Part shown: piece by piece, positions 25,247 through 33,973 of the stretch
Position numbering within the stretch: position 1 is the first letter of the stretch
Layout: each line of letters opens with the position of its first letter
From: Frankia sp. AgB32
GTDB lineage: Bacteria > Actinomycetota > Actinomycetes > Frankiales > Frankiaceae
DNA: 64,000 nucleotides
NCBI RefSeq assembly: GCF_023243045.1
Contig: NZ_JALKFX010000029.1
Location: forward strand, 1 to 64,000
Direction: 5' to 3'
Position numbers and translations under genes: made by a program
The notes under the pieces: generated by a model
Databases searched by the model: none
Told to the model about the DNA's origin: nothing
Seen by the model: the letters and a program-made list of their open reading frames with translations, nothing else

Positions 25247-25516
25247 TCAGGGTTGGGCGCGCAGTTCCGCGTCGTGCAGCCTCGCGACGGCTTCGCGGAC
25301 CGTGCGGAGCAGCAGATCGACCTCCCGGCCGGCCGCCGTCGGCGGGGCGCTGGTCAGCGCGGCACGCAGATAGTCCACGGCCACCCCGACCTGATCGCCC
25401 GGCCGGCCCGCCCGCACCCGCGCCAGATCCCGATCGAACCGGGCCAGCCGCCGGGCATGCCGGGCCCGCACCCGCTCCACCCACGGCCGCGCCTGCCGCG
25501 CCTGCACCCGGGCCAT
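25247..25516 (-). CDS. Small coiled-coil-like hypothetical protein
   Basis: 89 residues from ATG 25516. It is Arg/Ala/Leu-rich throughout (MARVQARQARPWVERVRARH at the start; a later AVDYLRAALTSAPP and LLLRTVREAVARLHDAEL), consistent with two long helices. It follows the DUF2637-like gene by 18 bp and is probably co-transcribed. No family is recognised. Confidence 0.55.
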   Translation of the reverse strand: MARVQARQARPWVERVRARHARRLARFDRDLARVRAGRPGDQVGVAVDYLRAALTSAPPTAAGREVDLLLRTVREAVARLHDAELRAQP

Positions 25517-25534
25517 CCACCCTCCACGTGATCG

Positions 25535-27199
25535 TCATGACCGTGCCCCCACCAGATCGGTGGAGCCGTCTACCGAGACAGCCGGCTCCACCGAGACGAC
25601 GGCGGTATCCGACACCGCGGCAGTGGCGTCCCGCTCCCCCGACCCGACCGGGCCCACCTCGTCCTCGCGCACCGCAGGTGCGTCCGGGACCGGCTGCGCC
25701 GCAGCGGCGTCCCGGGCCCGGGCACGGGCGGCGTCCAACGCCTCCCGCGCCGTCCCGGCCGGCTGTGTCTCGCTGTCGCGCAGGGCCCGCAGCACCGTGC
25801 GGCCGTAGTCGCGGGTCCCGAACTTCCGATCAAGATCGGCGCCGGTCGGCGTGCGGCCCGCGGCCCGCTGCTCCAGCACCCAGGCGGTCATCTCCGCCCG
25901 CCGCGACGACGTCCCGCGAGACGTCCCGGCCGAGCGAGACACCACAGGAGACGTCTCGTCCCGCGCGGGCACCGTCTCGTCCCGCCCGGTGCGGGACACC
26001 GCGGTTCGAGACACCGCGGTTCGAGACACCGACCGAGACGTCTCGCTCTGACCGGACGTCTCGCCGAGCGCGGTTCGAGACACCGCGGACCGAGACGTCT
26101 CGGAACCAGCCGGGACAGCAGGACGAGACGACTGGCGAGAAACCGCGGCCGTCTCGTCCGCCGCCACCGGTGCCAGATCCGGCGCCTCGAACGTCTCCCC
26201 GGACACCGCGGCAGGCAGCACCGCGGTATCCGCGGGCAGCGCGGTATCCACGGCCGGCCGGGTACCCGCAGGCAGCGCCAGGTCGACGCGGCCCGCGGCC
26301 GGCAGCGCCGCGGTTTCCGGCTGCGCTACCGCGGCGGGCAGCGCGGTCTGCGCCGCGGGGACGCCCAGGGTGTGCAGCACCCGGGTGATGTCCGGGTCGG
26401 TCGCGGCCAGCACCTGCTGGCGCCATGCCCGCAGCTCCGGCACAGGAGACAACCCGACCCGCAGGGCCCGCAGCCGCGGCGCGGCCATCCCGCTGCGACC
26501 CGGCGTGTAGACCAGTTCCGCGCTGCCGTCACCCGCGAGATCCACCGCCGCGCGGCGGATCGCCACACGGCGAGCCTTGACCAGCTTGCGGTGCGCGAGC
26601 TGGTCGAGTCGGCGCTGCGCACGTTCGGCCCGCGACACCCGGGGTTTGGCGATGGCGATCTGGTGCGCGATCACACCAGCGACCGAGACGATCGCCATCA
26701 TGATCCCGCGGGTAGCTCCATGGCCGTCCGCGCTGCCGTGCAAGTAGTTCATGACGGCGCCGACGCTGGCGAACACGAAGATGCCCATGGTGTAGCGAGA
26801 CGTCGGCCGGTCGGGATAATGCTTCTCGGTGTGGGCCACCGCGGCCGCGAACGCCCACATGCCAAGCTCGGAGATCACGGGCAGGCCGTAGCCGGTGGCG
26901 TTCCCGTAGATCTGCTTGCCGTAGTGAGCCATCGCGGGAATCGAGATGACCCCGCAGACCACAGCCATCGGATAGACCATCAGGTCCACCGAGTGCTCAG
27001 CCCGCCACGCCTCCCGCTTCTCCCGGGCCTCGCCCCGGGCATCGTCCCGCTCCTGCTTGCGCTCCTTGCGCAGGTTCTCCCGCCGGGCCTCCCGGGCGTC
27101 GGTCAGGTCCGCCTGCAGCCGCAGCGCCCTCTCGCGGACCTCCGCCTGGATACGCAGCTGCGACGCCCGGTCCTCGCGGCGCTCCTCCGCCCAACTCAC
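25535..27199 (-). CDS. DUF2637-like (SpdB-type) membrane protein with long variable linker
   Basis: 554 residues from GTG 27199, which overlaps the stop of the gene before it (GTGA). Residues 1-70 are a charged coiled coil (WAEERREDRASQLRIQAE, RKERKQERDDAR). Four membrane helices follow between about 78 and 190 (VYPMAVVCGVISIPAMAHYG, ISELGMWAFAAAVAHT, MGIFVFASVGAVMNYLHG, MAIVSVAGVIAHQIAI), which is the DUF2637 pattern of actinobacterial plasmid spread proteins. A long Ala/Pro/Thr/Ser linker with repeated SRTAVSRT units leads to a C-terminal helix-turn-helix-like stretch (MTAWVLEQRAAGRTPTGADL). It is probably involved in intramycelial spread. Confidence 0.75.
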   Translation of the reverse strand: MSWAEERREDRASQLRIQAEVRERALRLQADLTDAREARRENLRKERKQERDDARGEAREKREAWRAEHSVDLMVYPMAVVCGVISIPAMAHYGKQIYGNATGYGLPVISELGMWAFAAAVAHTEKHYPDRPTSRYTMGIFVFASVGAVMNYLHGSADGHGATRGIMMAIVSVAGVIAHQIAIAKPRVSRAERAQRRLDQLAHRKLVKARRVAIRRAAVDLAGDGSAELVYTPGRSGMAAPRLRALRVGLSPVPELRAWRQQVLAATDPDITRVLHTLGVPAAQTALPAAVAQPETAALPAAGRVDLALPAGTRPAVDTALPADTAVLPAAVSGETFEAPDLAPVAADETAAVSRQSSRPAVPAGSETSRSAVSRTALGETSGQSETSRSVSRTAVSRTAVSRTGRDETVPARDETSPVVSRSAGTSRGTSSRRAEMTAWVLEQRAAGRTPTGADLDRKFGTRDYGRTVLRALRDSETQPAGTAREALDAARARARDAAAAQPVPDAPAVREDEVGPVGSGERDATAAVSDTAVVSVEPAVSVDGSTDLVGARS

Positions 27200-27996
27200 G
27201 ACAGCCACCCCCCGCCCAGCGCGATCACCGCGCCGGCGAGCAGGACCGTCACCGCGCTGTCCTGCACGCCCTGCCAGACACGGACCCACCAGCGGCGCGG
27301 CGCGTCCTCAGATGGGTCCAGGACGTAGCAGGCGACGGCGCTGACCTCGCGGGCCAGCAGCGCGGCCGCGCCCAGCGCCAGCACGATCCGCGGCGGGCTC
27401 ACCGCCATCACCAGGTCCAGCAGCCCGCCATGCAGCCGGCCCGTGCCGACCACCGGCACCCCCGCACCGACCAGCGCCGCCAGCGCCAGCGCCCACCCGG
27501 CGATGGCACCCGTCCAGTCCACGACCAGCGCCACCCAGCGCCGCCAGGCCGCGACCGGCACGGTCGGCGCGGGATGGTGGGTGGCCGTCAGCCGCCAGCC
27601 GCAATGCCACGACTCGGGCGCGCACCGGTCCGATGTCCACCGCCACACCACGCGCCGCTCGTCCAACCACACCGCGGCCTCGTTCAGGACGCGGCCGTGC
27701 AGGTGCGTGGTGTCCGCGGGGTCCTCGGCCTCACCACCGGTGGTGGTCAGCGTCGCGGCCAGACCACCGCCGGCCGCCGGCTCCACCACAAGACGGGCCG
27801 TCAACCCATCCCACAGCTCCCCGGCCACCTCCACCGAGGTGATCTCCGCGCTATCCGGCGCGAGCCGCGGCGGCACCGCCTGGTCCAGCCCGCCCGCCTG
27901 GGCGAGCTCGACCAGCAGCGCCCACGCATCCACGGATCCGCCGGTGATCTCGATCCGGGTCGTCTCCACCGCGACGTCCGTCGGGGCGGTCATCAC
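27196..27996 (-). CDS. Membrane protein of the transfer operon
   Basis: 266 residues from ATG 27996. The N-terminal half is soluble and Thr/Ala/Glu-rich with a beta-strand look (TRIEITGGSVDAWALLVELA). The C-terminal half has three to four membrane helices (WTGAIAGWALALAALVGAGV, IVLALGAAALLAREVSAVA, AVTVLLAGAVIALGGGWL). It is coupled by short overlaps to the WhiB gene upstream and the DUF2637-like gene downstream. Membrane subunit of the spread/transfer apparatus by context; no family recognised. Confidence 0.7.
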   Translation of the reverse strand: MMTAPTDVAVETTRIEITGGSVDAWALLVELAQAGGLDQAVPPRLAPDSAEITSVEVAGELWDGLTARLVVEPAAGGGLAATLTTTGGEAEDPADTTHLHGRVLNEAAVWLDERRVVWRWTSDRCAPESWHCGWRLTATHHPAPTVPVAAWRRWVALVVDWTGAIAGWALALAALVGAGVPVVGTGRLHGGLLDLVMAVSPPRIVLALGAAALLAREVSAVACYVLDPSEDAPRRWWVRVWQGVQDSAVTVLLAGAVIALGGGWLS

Positions 27997-28610
27997 GCCA
28001 CCGCCGCGATCACCGGGACGGACGGACGGGTCGTGGTGGACACAGTGGTAGTCGGGGTGTGCACGGCGGCGGCCTGCGTGGCCGCGTCCATCAGCACGGT
28101 GACCGCCCGGGCCACGGACGGCAGCGGACGCAGGTAGAGCGCGGCCAGGGCATCCTCGGTCGCGTGCCGGGCATCCAGGGCCAGGGCGACCAGTTCCCGC
28201 AGCTCGGCCGGAGCGGCGCCACCAGCGGCCACCGTCAGCGCCAGCGCGCCGATCGTGTCGGCCTCCGCCTCCAGGGCGGCCAGGGCCTCACGCAACCCCT
28301 CGTCGCCGGCGGCGGTCTGGGCCAACGCGCCGTGAGCGTGGGCCACCGCGGTCCGGTAGGCGCCATAGGCACGGCCCAGCGGGTCACGGTCGTCCTCGGT
28401 CAGACCGGCACGGACGCCGTACGCCTCGCCCACACCGTCGCGCAGGCACGGACGCCGGGACGGGCAACCAGCGCAGACCGCGCGGGCCTCGGCGACCGCG
28501 CCCAGGTCGCCCTCGGCGGCCGCGTCGAACAGGTCGTACTCGCCGCGGCACGACGCCTGGTGGCGCCAGTCCGCGCGGTACGGAATGGGGGTCGGGGCAG
28601 GATGTGACAT
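27993..28610 (-). CDS. WhiB-like iron-sulfur regulator, long form
   Basis: 205 residues from ATG 28610. Residues 15-70 are a WhiB domain: W15, C21, then VCAGCPSRRPC supplying C46, C49 and C55 for a 4Fe-4S cluster, and YGVRAGLTEDDR in place of the usual G-(I/V)-W-G-G turn plus basic tail (the Trp is missing). The C-terminal 130 residues are Ala/Leu-rich and not WhiB-like. It is the first gene of the leftward transfer operon and lies divergent from the GntR gene across the palindromic operators, so it may act as a redox- or sigma-linked activator of transfer. Confidence 0.85.
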   Translation of the reverse strand: MSHPAPTPIPYRADWRHQASCRGEYDLFDAAAEGDLGAVAEARAVCAGCPSRRPCLRDGVGEAYGVRAGLTEDDRDPLGRAYGAYRTAVAHAHGALAQTAAGDEGLREALAALEAEADTIGALALTVAAGGAAPAELRELVALALDARHATEDALAALYLRPLPSVARAVTVLMDAATQAAAVHTPTTTVSTTTRPSVPVIAAVA

Positions 28611-28694
28611 GGATTCACGCCTCCGGTGCTGTCGGGGTGTGTGGATCTAGACCGTCGGGCGGGAGTGGAGTCCCGACCCGGCGGTCGCCATATG

Positions 28695-28784
28695 TCTGCG
28701 CGTCTACCACTCTGCGCGCAGAATTGTGGGTGCGATGGGCAGCGTACGGGCGCCGGTCCGTGACCGCAAGAGTCTGCGCGCAGA
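28695..28784. promoter_or_regulatory. Paired TCTGCGCGCAGA operators in divergent promoter region
   Basis: The 12-bp palindrome TCTGCGCGCAGA occurs at 28711-28722 and 28773-28784 (62 bp apart, about six helical turns) with a half copy TCTGCGCG at 28695-28702. Both sit between the divergent WhiB (28610) and GntR (28813) genes. GntR-type repressors such as KorSA and KorA use this arrangement to silence transfer genes, so binding by the adjacent GntR protein is the natural hypothesis. Confidence 0.7.
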
Positions 28785-28812
28785 ATCTTGGATTCCTCGT
28801 ACAGTGGTCCAC

Positions 28813-29622
28813 GTGACCGGACCCATCGAGACCACGACGCACACCGCGCGCATTGCAGACGACATCCGGAGCAAGATCGAGGCAGGGAGCCTGCAAGTGG
28901 GCGACCGGCTGCCGACCTTGCCCGATCTCCAGACCGCCTACGGGTGCAGCAGCACCATTGCGCGCGAGGCGATTCGGCTTCTGCAGCAGCGCGGTCTCGT
29001 CGTGACCCGACAGGGATCCGGCTCGTACGTCCGAGCGATCCCCCGTCGACGGATCCTGCGGGGCCGCCTGATCCGACGGGACCCGGCGCGGGGCTACATC
29101 ATGCCGGCGGCGGCCACAGCCCAAGAGCCTTGGCAGACCCACGGACAGCCGCAGGCCGCGACGGTTCCTGCACCTTCGACAGTGGCGGATGTCCTCGGCA
29201 TCAACGTCGGTACTCCGACGGTGCGCCGCCGCCGTGTGACCTCTCCGGCCGGCGAGGTCCCCTTCCAGCTCATCGACACCTGGATTCACCCAGACGGCGT
29301 AGTGGACGCACCGCAAGCAGGGGCGCCGGATACCGGCCCAGGCGGCTACCTCGACCGGCTGGAGGAGGCTGGCCACGGCCCCATGTCGTGGTCGGAACGT
29401 CTGCGGATCCGAGTGCCGACCGCAGACGAGGCGCGGCTGCTCGGAATCTCGTCGGCGCTGCCGGTGGCGGAGTTGGCCCGAATCGGGTCGTCGGCACGAT
29501 GGGGTCGGCCGATCGAGGTCACCATCTGTGTGATCCCCGGCGACCGGGTGGAACTTATGACGGATCTGGACCGCGACGAGACAGCCCGGTGGCCGACGTC
29601 GCCGGTGATCGTCGCCCAGTAG
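28813..29622 (+). CDS. GntR-family transcriptional regulator (KorSA-like position)
   Basis: 269 residues from GTG 28813 (GTG 28804 is also possible; neither has a strong ribosome site, so the message may be leaderless). The HTH runs from about 12 to 75: IADDIRSKIEAGSLQVGDRL, a LPTLPDLQTAYGCSSTIARE recognition region, and LLQQRGLVVTRQGSGSYV. The C-terminal ~150 residues follow the UTRA effector-binding layout (PFQLIDTWI, later LRIRVPTADEARLLGI, and a CVIPGDRVEL end). Control of the transfer operon through the flanking palindromes is inferred. Confidence 0.82.
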   Translation: MTGPIETTTHTARIADDIRSKIEAGSLQVGDRLPTLPDLQTAYGCSSTIAREAIRLLQQRGLVVTRQGSGSYVRAIPRRRILRGRLIRRDPARGYIMPAAATAQEPWQTHGQPQAATVPAPSTVADVLGINVGTPTVRRRRVTSPAGEVPFQLIDTWIHPDGVVDAPQAGAPDTGPGGYLDRLEEAGHGPMSWSERLRIRVPTADEARLLGISSALPVAELARIGSSARWGRPIEVTICVIPGDRVELMTDLDRDETARWPTSPVIVAQ

Positions 29623-29803
29623 ATGACTCATAGCGGCCGATAGTCGGCGTCTTTGGACGTTCCGTCACCGGCGCGTGCGTGCAGGTAGACGTCCTGCGTG
29701 GGTGGGAGGCGACTTGCGTGCACGCATCCCGCCTTGACCGGCGCAGAGGCCAGTGCGGACGATCGGCGCGAGACGTGCACGGATCGCAACGGAGGTGTTC
29801 GTG

Positions 29804-30847
29804 GTGCTGATACCGCCGTCTCGTCTGGCCCAGCTCGGCGACCGGGCAGGGCTCGGCATCGCCGACGTAGCGCTGCTCGCCGGAGTGGACGAGAGCACGA
29901 TCAGTCGCCTGTGGTCGGCACCGGACTGGCTCGACCGGGTCCGCGGCCGGACGCTGCAGGCGCTGATCGCCGCGGTGCCGGGGGTCGCCGAGTACGTCGC
30001 GGACGCGCCCCAGCAAGCACGGTTCGCCGAACTCGTACGTGACCTCGCGCAGGAGGGCGCGACCGTCGATGTGGCCCGGGCGGCCAGCCTGCCCACCGAG
30101 GCCGGAATCCCCCGCCCCTACGTGCTGCACGCCCTGGACGCCTGCCTGCGGATCATCCGCGGGGATCTGCAGGCCGTCACCGACTACCTGCCACGGTTCT
30201 GGGGGCGCGCGCCCGACGGTGCGCTGTCAGCGCTGTTCCAACCCGCCGGTCTGCTCGTCGACGTCGCGCCCCTGCTCACCGCCGCCGCGGACCTGGTCCC
30301 ACAGATGGTGCGCCGGTCGTACTCGTTCAACACCGTCCTCGCGCAGGCCCACCTCGCCCACCACGTCGCGAAGGCCACCGGCGAGCCGGTCGACCTCGGC
30401 GCCGGCGCGGCCCTCGACCGCCGCGGCGCCTTCGCGCTGCGCAGCAACACCATGGGCGCGCTCGCGACCACGGGAGACGTAGAACCCGCCGAGCAGTACC
30501 GGCGCCTCGTCGAGACCGAACCGGCCGTCCAGCTCGTGGAGGAATGGGCGTTCCCGTCCTGGATGCGGGACTGCCGGCCCAGCGCGGACATGAGCGTGCC
30601 CGGATCGATCCTGCTGCGACGCACCGCCGCGGAGGTCCTGCGCGAGATCGACTCCTACGGCGACGGCTACCTGTACTACCTGGTCACCACCTACCTGCCG
30701 CTCGCGCTCGGCCAGGACGCGACCTTCGGGCTGCGCGTCGACGACCTGCGCGCTGCCCTGATCCTGCGCCGCGACACCCTCGACAACCCCACCGTGCGAC
30801 GCTCGGTCGACGAGCTGACCAGTCGCCTCCCGACGGGAGTCTCATGA
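29804..30847 (+). CDS. HTH regulator paired with a methyltransferase
   Basis: 347 residues from GTG 29804, eight bases after GGAGG (GTG 29801 is an alternative). An N-terminal HTH reads RLAQLGDRAGLGIADVALL followed by GVDESTISRLWS. The remainder is a helical domain with no motif that I recognise, ending in VDELTSRLPTGVS. The stop overlaps the start of the SAM methyltransferase gene (ATGA), so the two are made together. Regulator plus modifying enzyme pairs are common on actinobacterial elements; the function is unknown. Confidence 0.65.
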   Translation: MLIPPSRLAQLGDRAGLGIADVALLAGVDESTISRLWSAPDWLDRVRGRTLQALIAAVPGVAEYVADAPQQARFAELVRDLAQEGATVDVARAASLPTEAGIPRPYVLHALDACLRIIRGDLQAVTDYLPRFWGRAPDGALSALFQPAGLLVDVAPLLTAAADLVPQMVRRSYSFNTVLAQAHLAHHVAKATGEPVDLGAGAALDRRGAFALRSNTMGALATTGDVEPAEQYRRLVETEPAVQLVEEWAFPSWMRDCRPSADMSVPGSILLRRTAAEVLREIDSYGDGYLYYLVTTYLPLALGQDATFGLRVDDLRAALILRRDTLDNPTVRRSVDELTSRLPTGVS

Positions 30848-31581
30848 CCACGACCAGCCCCGCGTCCAGCTACAGCCTCAACGCCGACTACTGGACACGG
30901 ATCATCCGCGGTGGCCTCGACCGCTACCGGACCGGACTGACGAACCCGGCGATGCTCGCCGCCGCCGGCGACGTCACCGGCCAGGCCGTCCTCGACGCCG
31001 GATGTGGGGAGGGCTACCTGGCCCGTCTGTTCGCCGGCCGCGGCGCCTCCTCCGTCGTCGGAGTCGACCTGTGCCCGGAGCTCGTCGACGCCGCCCGCGC
31101 CCAGGCCGTCGTCGAGGGACTCGACATCCGCTACGAGACCGCAGACGTCGCCGCGCTCCCCCTCGACGACGCCAGCGTCGACCTAGTCGTCGCCAATCAC
31201 GTCCTCAACGACCTGGAGGACCCGGCACCGGCAATCGTCGAGTTCGCCCGGGTCCTGCGTCCCGGTGGGCGGGCGGTGGCACTGCTGCTGCACCCCTGCT
31301 TCTACGGGTCCCGTGGACGGCCGGTCGACCGGGATAGCTATTACCAGACCCGTCGCATCGAGCAGCACTTCGACGTCGCCGGCGAGGTCTCCCCTGCGCC
31401 GGTCGTCGCCTGGACTCGTCCCCTGGAGGACTTCGCCACGGAGTTCGTCAGCGCCGGCCTGGCCCTGGTCGGCATCAGCGAGCCCCACCCGAGCGAGCAG
31501 CAGCGCCGCGAAGACCCCTGGTGGGACCAGAACTTCAGCCGCCCCCTGTTCCTGCTGCTGACCGCCCGCAAGGTGCTCTGA
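30844..31581 (+). CDS. Class I SAM-dependent methyltransferase
   Basis: 245 residues from ATG 30844. Motif I is VLDAGCGEGYLARLF near 51, then GVDLCPELVDAA (acidic end of strand 2), ALPLDDASVDLVVANHVLND (motif IV region) and VLRPGGRAVALLLHP. The C-terminal FFSAGLALVGISEPH-type lid is typical of UbiE/small-molecule methyltransferases. Not a DNA methylase: there is no DPPY/SPPY motif. It is translationally coupled to the HTH gene and followed by a terminator hairpin at 31607-31635. Confidence 0.85.
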   Translation: MTTTSPASSYSLNADYWTRIIRGGLDRYRTGLTNPAMLAAAGDVTGQAVLDAGCGEGYLARLFAGRGASSVVGVDLCPELVDAARAQAVVEGLDIRYETADVAALPLDDASVDLVVANHVLNDLEDPAPAIVEFARVLRPGGRAVALLLHPCFYGSRGRPVDRDSYYQTRRIEQHFDVAGEVSPAPVVAWTRPLEDFATEFVSAGLALVGISEPHPSEQQRREDPWWDQNFSRPLFLLLTARKVL

Positions 31582-31606
31582 ACCCACCGCGCTGTCGCCC
31601 GTGTTC

Positions 31607-31635
31607 CGGCCCCCTGGTCCTCGGCCAGGGGGCCG
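31607..31635 (+). terminator. Terminator hairpin after the methyltransferase gene
   Basis: CGGCCCCCTGG and CCAGGGGGCCG form a perfect 11-bp stem around a 7-base loop, 26 bp after the methyltransferase stop. There is no T-tract, as usual in high-GC actinobacteria. Confidence 0.75.
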
Positions 31636-31705
31636 CGTCATGTCCGGGCCAGCTCGCCACCGGCCGGCTGACCGGTGAGGCCAGGCCCCCTCAGATGATG
31701 GAGTC

Positions 31706-32245
31706 ATGACTGATTGGGTGACGCTCGGCACGATCGATATCGCGGACCCGGGCCGCTACCAGATCGTGCATGACAACCGCATCGGTGTGGGTGTCCGAAG
31801 GATCGACACGGGCAGCGACGGCAGGCCGGTTGCCGGGGCGGTGCAGCACCCTTGCCAGCCGTGCTCGTGCTGCTCGCAATGCGGCTGCGAGCTACGTGGC
31901 CGGTGCCGAGGCTGCGCTGAACACGCCGAGTGGGCCGCCCATGCAGAGCCGCAGCTCCAGGAATATCTCGCCGCCGTGGCAGCCCCCGAAGGATGGTTCG
32001 TCCAGCGGGACACGCGGATCGTGCACGCGCCCGGATGCCCCTCGTTGAAAAGCACGGTCGACCAGGTGATCGCCGACATCGAGGCGGGATGCACCCACGT
32101 CGATCGGCAGGGGAACGTCCCCCGGTGTCCAGTCCCGATCCGGGAGGCGGAGGTACAGACCGGGAAGCGATGCCGTGTCTGCGCCCCTGCGATCACCCCG
32201 CCGTCCCGTAGCGGTCGCTACGCGGCGGGCGGTGGACGAGAGTGA
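31706..32245 (+). CDS. Cysteine-rich hypothetical protein
   Basis: 179 residues from ATG 31706. A short beta-like N-terminus (MTDWVTLGTIDIADPGRYQI) precedes a Cys-dense patch at about 49-70 (HPCQPCSCCSQCGCELRGRC), followed by two further Cys/His pairs (HAPGCPSLKSTVDQ near 110 and KRCRVCAP near 163). It probably binds one or more metal ions. The gene follows the methyltransferase in the same direction but after a terminator. It is opposite to parB, which it faces over the 36-bp palindrome. Confidence 0.6.
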   Translation: MTDWVTLGTIDIADPGRYQIVHDNRIGVGVRRIDTGSDGRPVAGAVQHPCQPCSCCSQCGCELRGRCRGCAEHAEWAAHAEPQLQEYLAAVAAPEGWFVQRDTRIVHAPGCPSLKSTVDQVIADIEAGCTHVDRQGNVPRCPVPIREAEVQTGKRCRVCAPAITPPSRSGRYAAGGGRE

Positions 32246-32314
32246 CATCAACGCCTGCGTAGCCCACCGGCCGAGGACGTTCACTGGGGCGGTCCCTCCC
32301 GATCCGTCCGCCGG

Positions 32315-32350
32315 AATCGATCTTGTCCCCCATGGGGGACAAGATCGATT
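32315..32350. repeat. 36-bp perfect palindrome after parB-like gene (centromere copy 1)
   Basis: A perfect palindrome whose core TTGTCCCCCATGGGGGACAA (32323-32342) recurs at 32763-32782 and 33974-33993. It ends 4 bp before the parB-like stop codon and lies between convergent genes, so it could serve as a terminator too, but recurrence of the exact core around a parAB pair favours a partition site. Confidence 0.75.
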
Positions 32351-32353
32351 GGG

Positions 32354-33103
32354 CTAGGTGTCGCTGGTGGCGGCCTTTTCGGCTTCGTCGAGGAGCGCCC
32401 GGAGCTCTGCGATGACCGCGCGGGCCTGTTCGGGGCGTTCGCGTGCGGCCGTCTGCCACGACGGGGCGGTGACGATGCGGCGCATCGTGAGCCGTAGCCG
32501 GGACGCCTCGGCTTCCCAGGACACGGACGGGTCGGCGCCGCCCGCCGGCTGGTGGGGGAGTCCGGCGAGGTAGGCGCGGATCTGCTCCACTGCCTGCTCC
32601 CGGTCCCACACTGGCGGCAGCACCTTGACGACGTCGTCCAAGACGGCGGCGGTGACACGGACGCCGTCCGCTTCGCTGACGGTTTGGTAGACGGTCACAG
32701 CAGCGTCCTGGCCGTGGCGGGTGGCGAGCGGCAGCAGCTCCCGCACCTGCCGCTCGCTGAGTTTGTCCCCCATGGGGGACAAACGCTCGGCGAGCGGCCA
32801 CGCCTGGATGAGCCGGTAGGCCTGCGAGGTCTGCATGTCCCACCGGTCGGTCAGGTACTCCTCGAACGTCGCGTGGGTGCCCCGGTAGAGACGTGCGTCC
32901 CGGATGAGTTGCAGTGCTTTCCCCGCGGCCCAGAAGGCCACCCGTAGCGAGTCGATGGCGGCCTCAGCAAGTGCGAGGTCCTGCCGTTCGGTGTCGATCA
33001 GGTTCGGGCTGTCCCCGATCGCCTCGTAGGGCGCGGGTAGCGGCTGCGACCAGGTGACCACGGCCTCGCGACTGGTCTGCGTCGTTTCTCTGCGCCGGCC
33101 CAT
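32354..33103 (-). CDS. ParB-like partition/centromere-binding protein
   Basis: 249 residues from ATG 33103, which overlaps the parA stop by one base. The central part carries an HTH-like helix set (ALAEAAIDSLRVAFWAAGKA, then TFEEYLTDRWDMQTSQAYRL) followed by LSERQVRELLPLA, the pattern of short ParB-type proteins of actinobacterial plasmids. The C-terminus is a charged helix (ARAVIAELRALLDEAEKAA). The gene itself contains a copy of the centromere palindrome (32761-32784, encoding LSPMGDKL). The DNA-binding role follows from the operon with parA and the repeats. Confidence 0.75.
   Translation of the reverse strand: MGRRRETTQTSREAVVTWSQPLPAPYEAIGDSPNLIDTERQDLALAEAAIDSLRVAFWAAGKALQLIRDARLYRGTHATFEEYLTDRWDMQTSQAYRLIQAWPLAERLSPMGDKLSERQVRELLPLATRHGQDAAVTVYQTVSEADGVRVTAAVLDDVVKVLPPVWDREQAVEQIRAYLAGLPHQPAGGADPSVSWEAEASRLRLTMRRIVTAPSWQTAARERPEQARAVIAELRALLDEAEKAATSDT
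32761..32784. repeat. 24-bp palindrome inside the parB-like gene (centromere copy 2)
   Basis: GTTTGTCCCCCATGGGGGAC extended by AAAC is a perfect 24-bp palindrome with the same 20-bp core as 32323-32342. It is inside coding sequence, yet fully conserved, which suggests that it is kept for DNA function. Confidence 0.75.
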
Positions 33104-33861
33104 CAGTGCCGCACCTGCAGGCCGTCGAGCGCGATCGCGAGCTTGTAGAAGTCCTCCCGGGCACGCAGCGCCGTCCCCGACTCGGCGTAGCGGGTGACGA
33201 CCAGGCCCTTCTCCGCCGCGTTGGTGTGGATCTTGTATTTGCGGATCGGCTGGGGTGCCCGCGGGTAGCCGTGCTCGTCGAGCCAGGCCTCGAGCTTGTC
33301 GAGGTCCTCACGGCCGTCACGGGGATCCCACCGGTTCACCGCGACCAGGAACGGGATGCCACGGGGGCGCAGGATCCGTTCGATCGTGTACTCCGTGGGG
33401 TCGTAGGCCAGCCACTCCGGGTTGATCGGCACGATCGCCCGGTCCGCGACATCCAGCACCGCGCGCAGCGCGTCGGCGGCGGCCCCGTGGCCGAGGGGGT
33501 CCCGGCTTCGTTCGGCAGCGGGATCGACGTCCATGAAACCGGGACAGTCCACGATGATCCGCCGCACCAGCGGATCTTTCTTCAGCTCGGGGATCACGCT
33601 GTTATCGCCACGGGTGGACACGTAGTCGAACGGCAGGGTGTCCTCGTCGACCTTGTCCGCCCACTTCTCCATCGACCCCTGCGGGTCGATGCCCGCGGCG
33701 ACCACCGGGGCATCCTCGTCCGCCTCGTTCGGCCGGGTGTTCTCCCCGATCACGGCCGCCAGGTTGACCGCGATCGTGGACTTCCCGACGCCGCCCTTTT
33801 GACTCAGCACCACATCGACGATGGCGCCCGCACCACCAGACGCCTGCTCGACAGGGGTCAT
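33103..33861 (-). CDS. Plasmid-type ParA partition ATPase
   Basis: 252 residues from ATG 33861. The deviant Walker A SQKGGVGKSTIAVNLA is near 21-35, Walker A' DPQGSMEKWAD near 60, and Walker B RRIIVDCPGFMDVD near 102. It is shorter than chromosomal ParA (no N-terminal extension). ParA ATPases of this size position plasmids or elements together with a ParB partner and centromere repeats. It is operonic with the ParB-like gene downstream. A half palindrome (CATGGGGGAC at 33932-33941) and a full copy (33974-33993) lie upstream, where autoregulation is possible. Confidence 0.88.
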   Translation of the reverse strand: MTPVEQASGGAGAIVDVVLSQKGGVGKSTIAVNLAAVIGENTRPNEADEDAPVVAAGIDPQGSMEKWADKVDEDTLPFDYVSTRGDNSVIPELKKDPLVRRIIVDCPGFMDVDPAAERSRDPLGHGAAADALRAVLDVADRAIVPINPEWLAYDPTEYTIERILRPRGIPFLVAVNRWDPRDGREDLDKLEAWLDEHGYPRAPQPIRKYKIHTNAAEKGLVVTRYAESGTALRAREDFYKLAIALDGLQVRH

Positions 33862-33973
33862 CTCATCCTCCGTTGGCTTCCCAGATCTGCTGGTACTCGG
33901 ATGGATGCACCATGCCAGACACCCAGCTCGTCATGGGGGACGCCAGGTTCTGTCCGCACCACCATCAATGATC

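Noticed and set aside
31607-31635. Operator or small RNA at the hairpin
   Set aside because: Position right after a stop codon with a perfect GC stem is better explained as a terminator.
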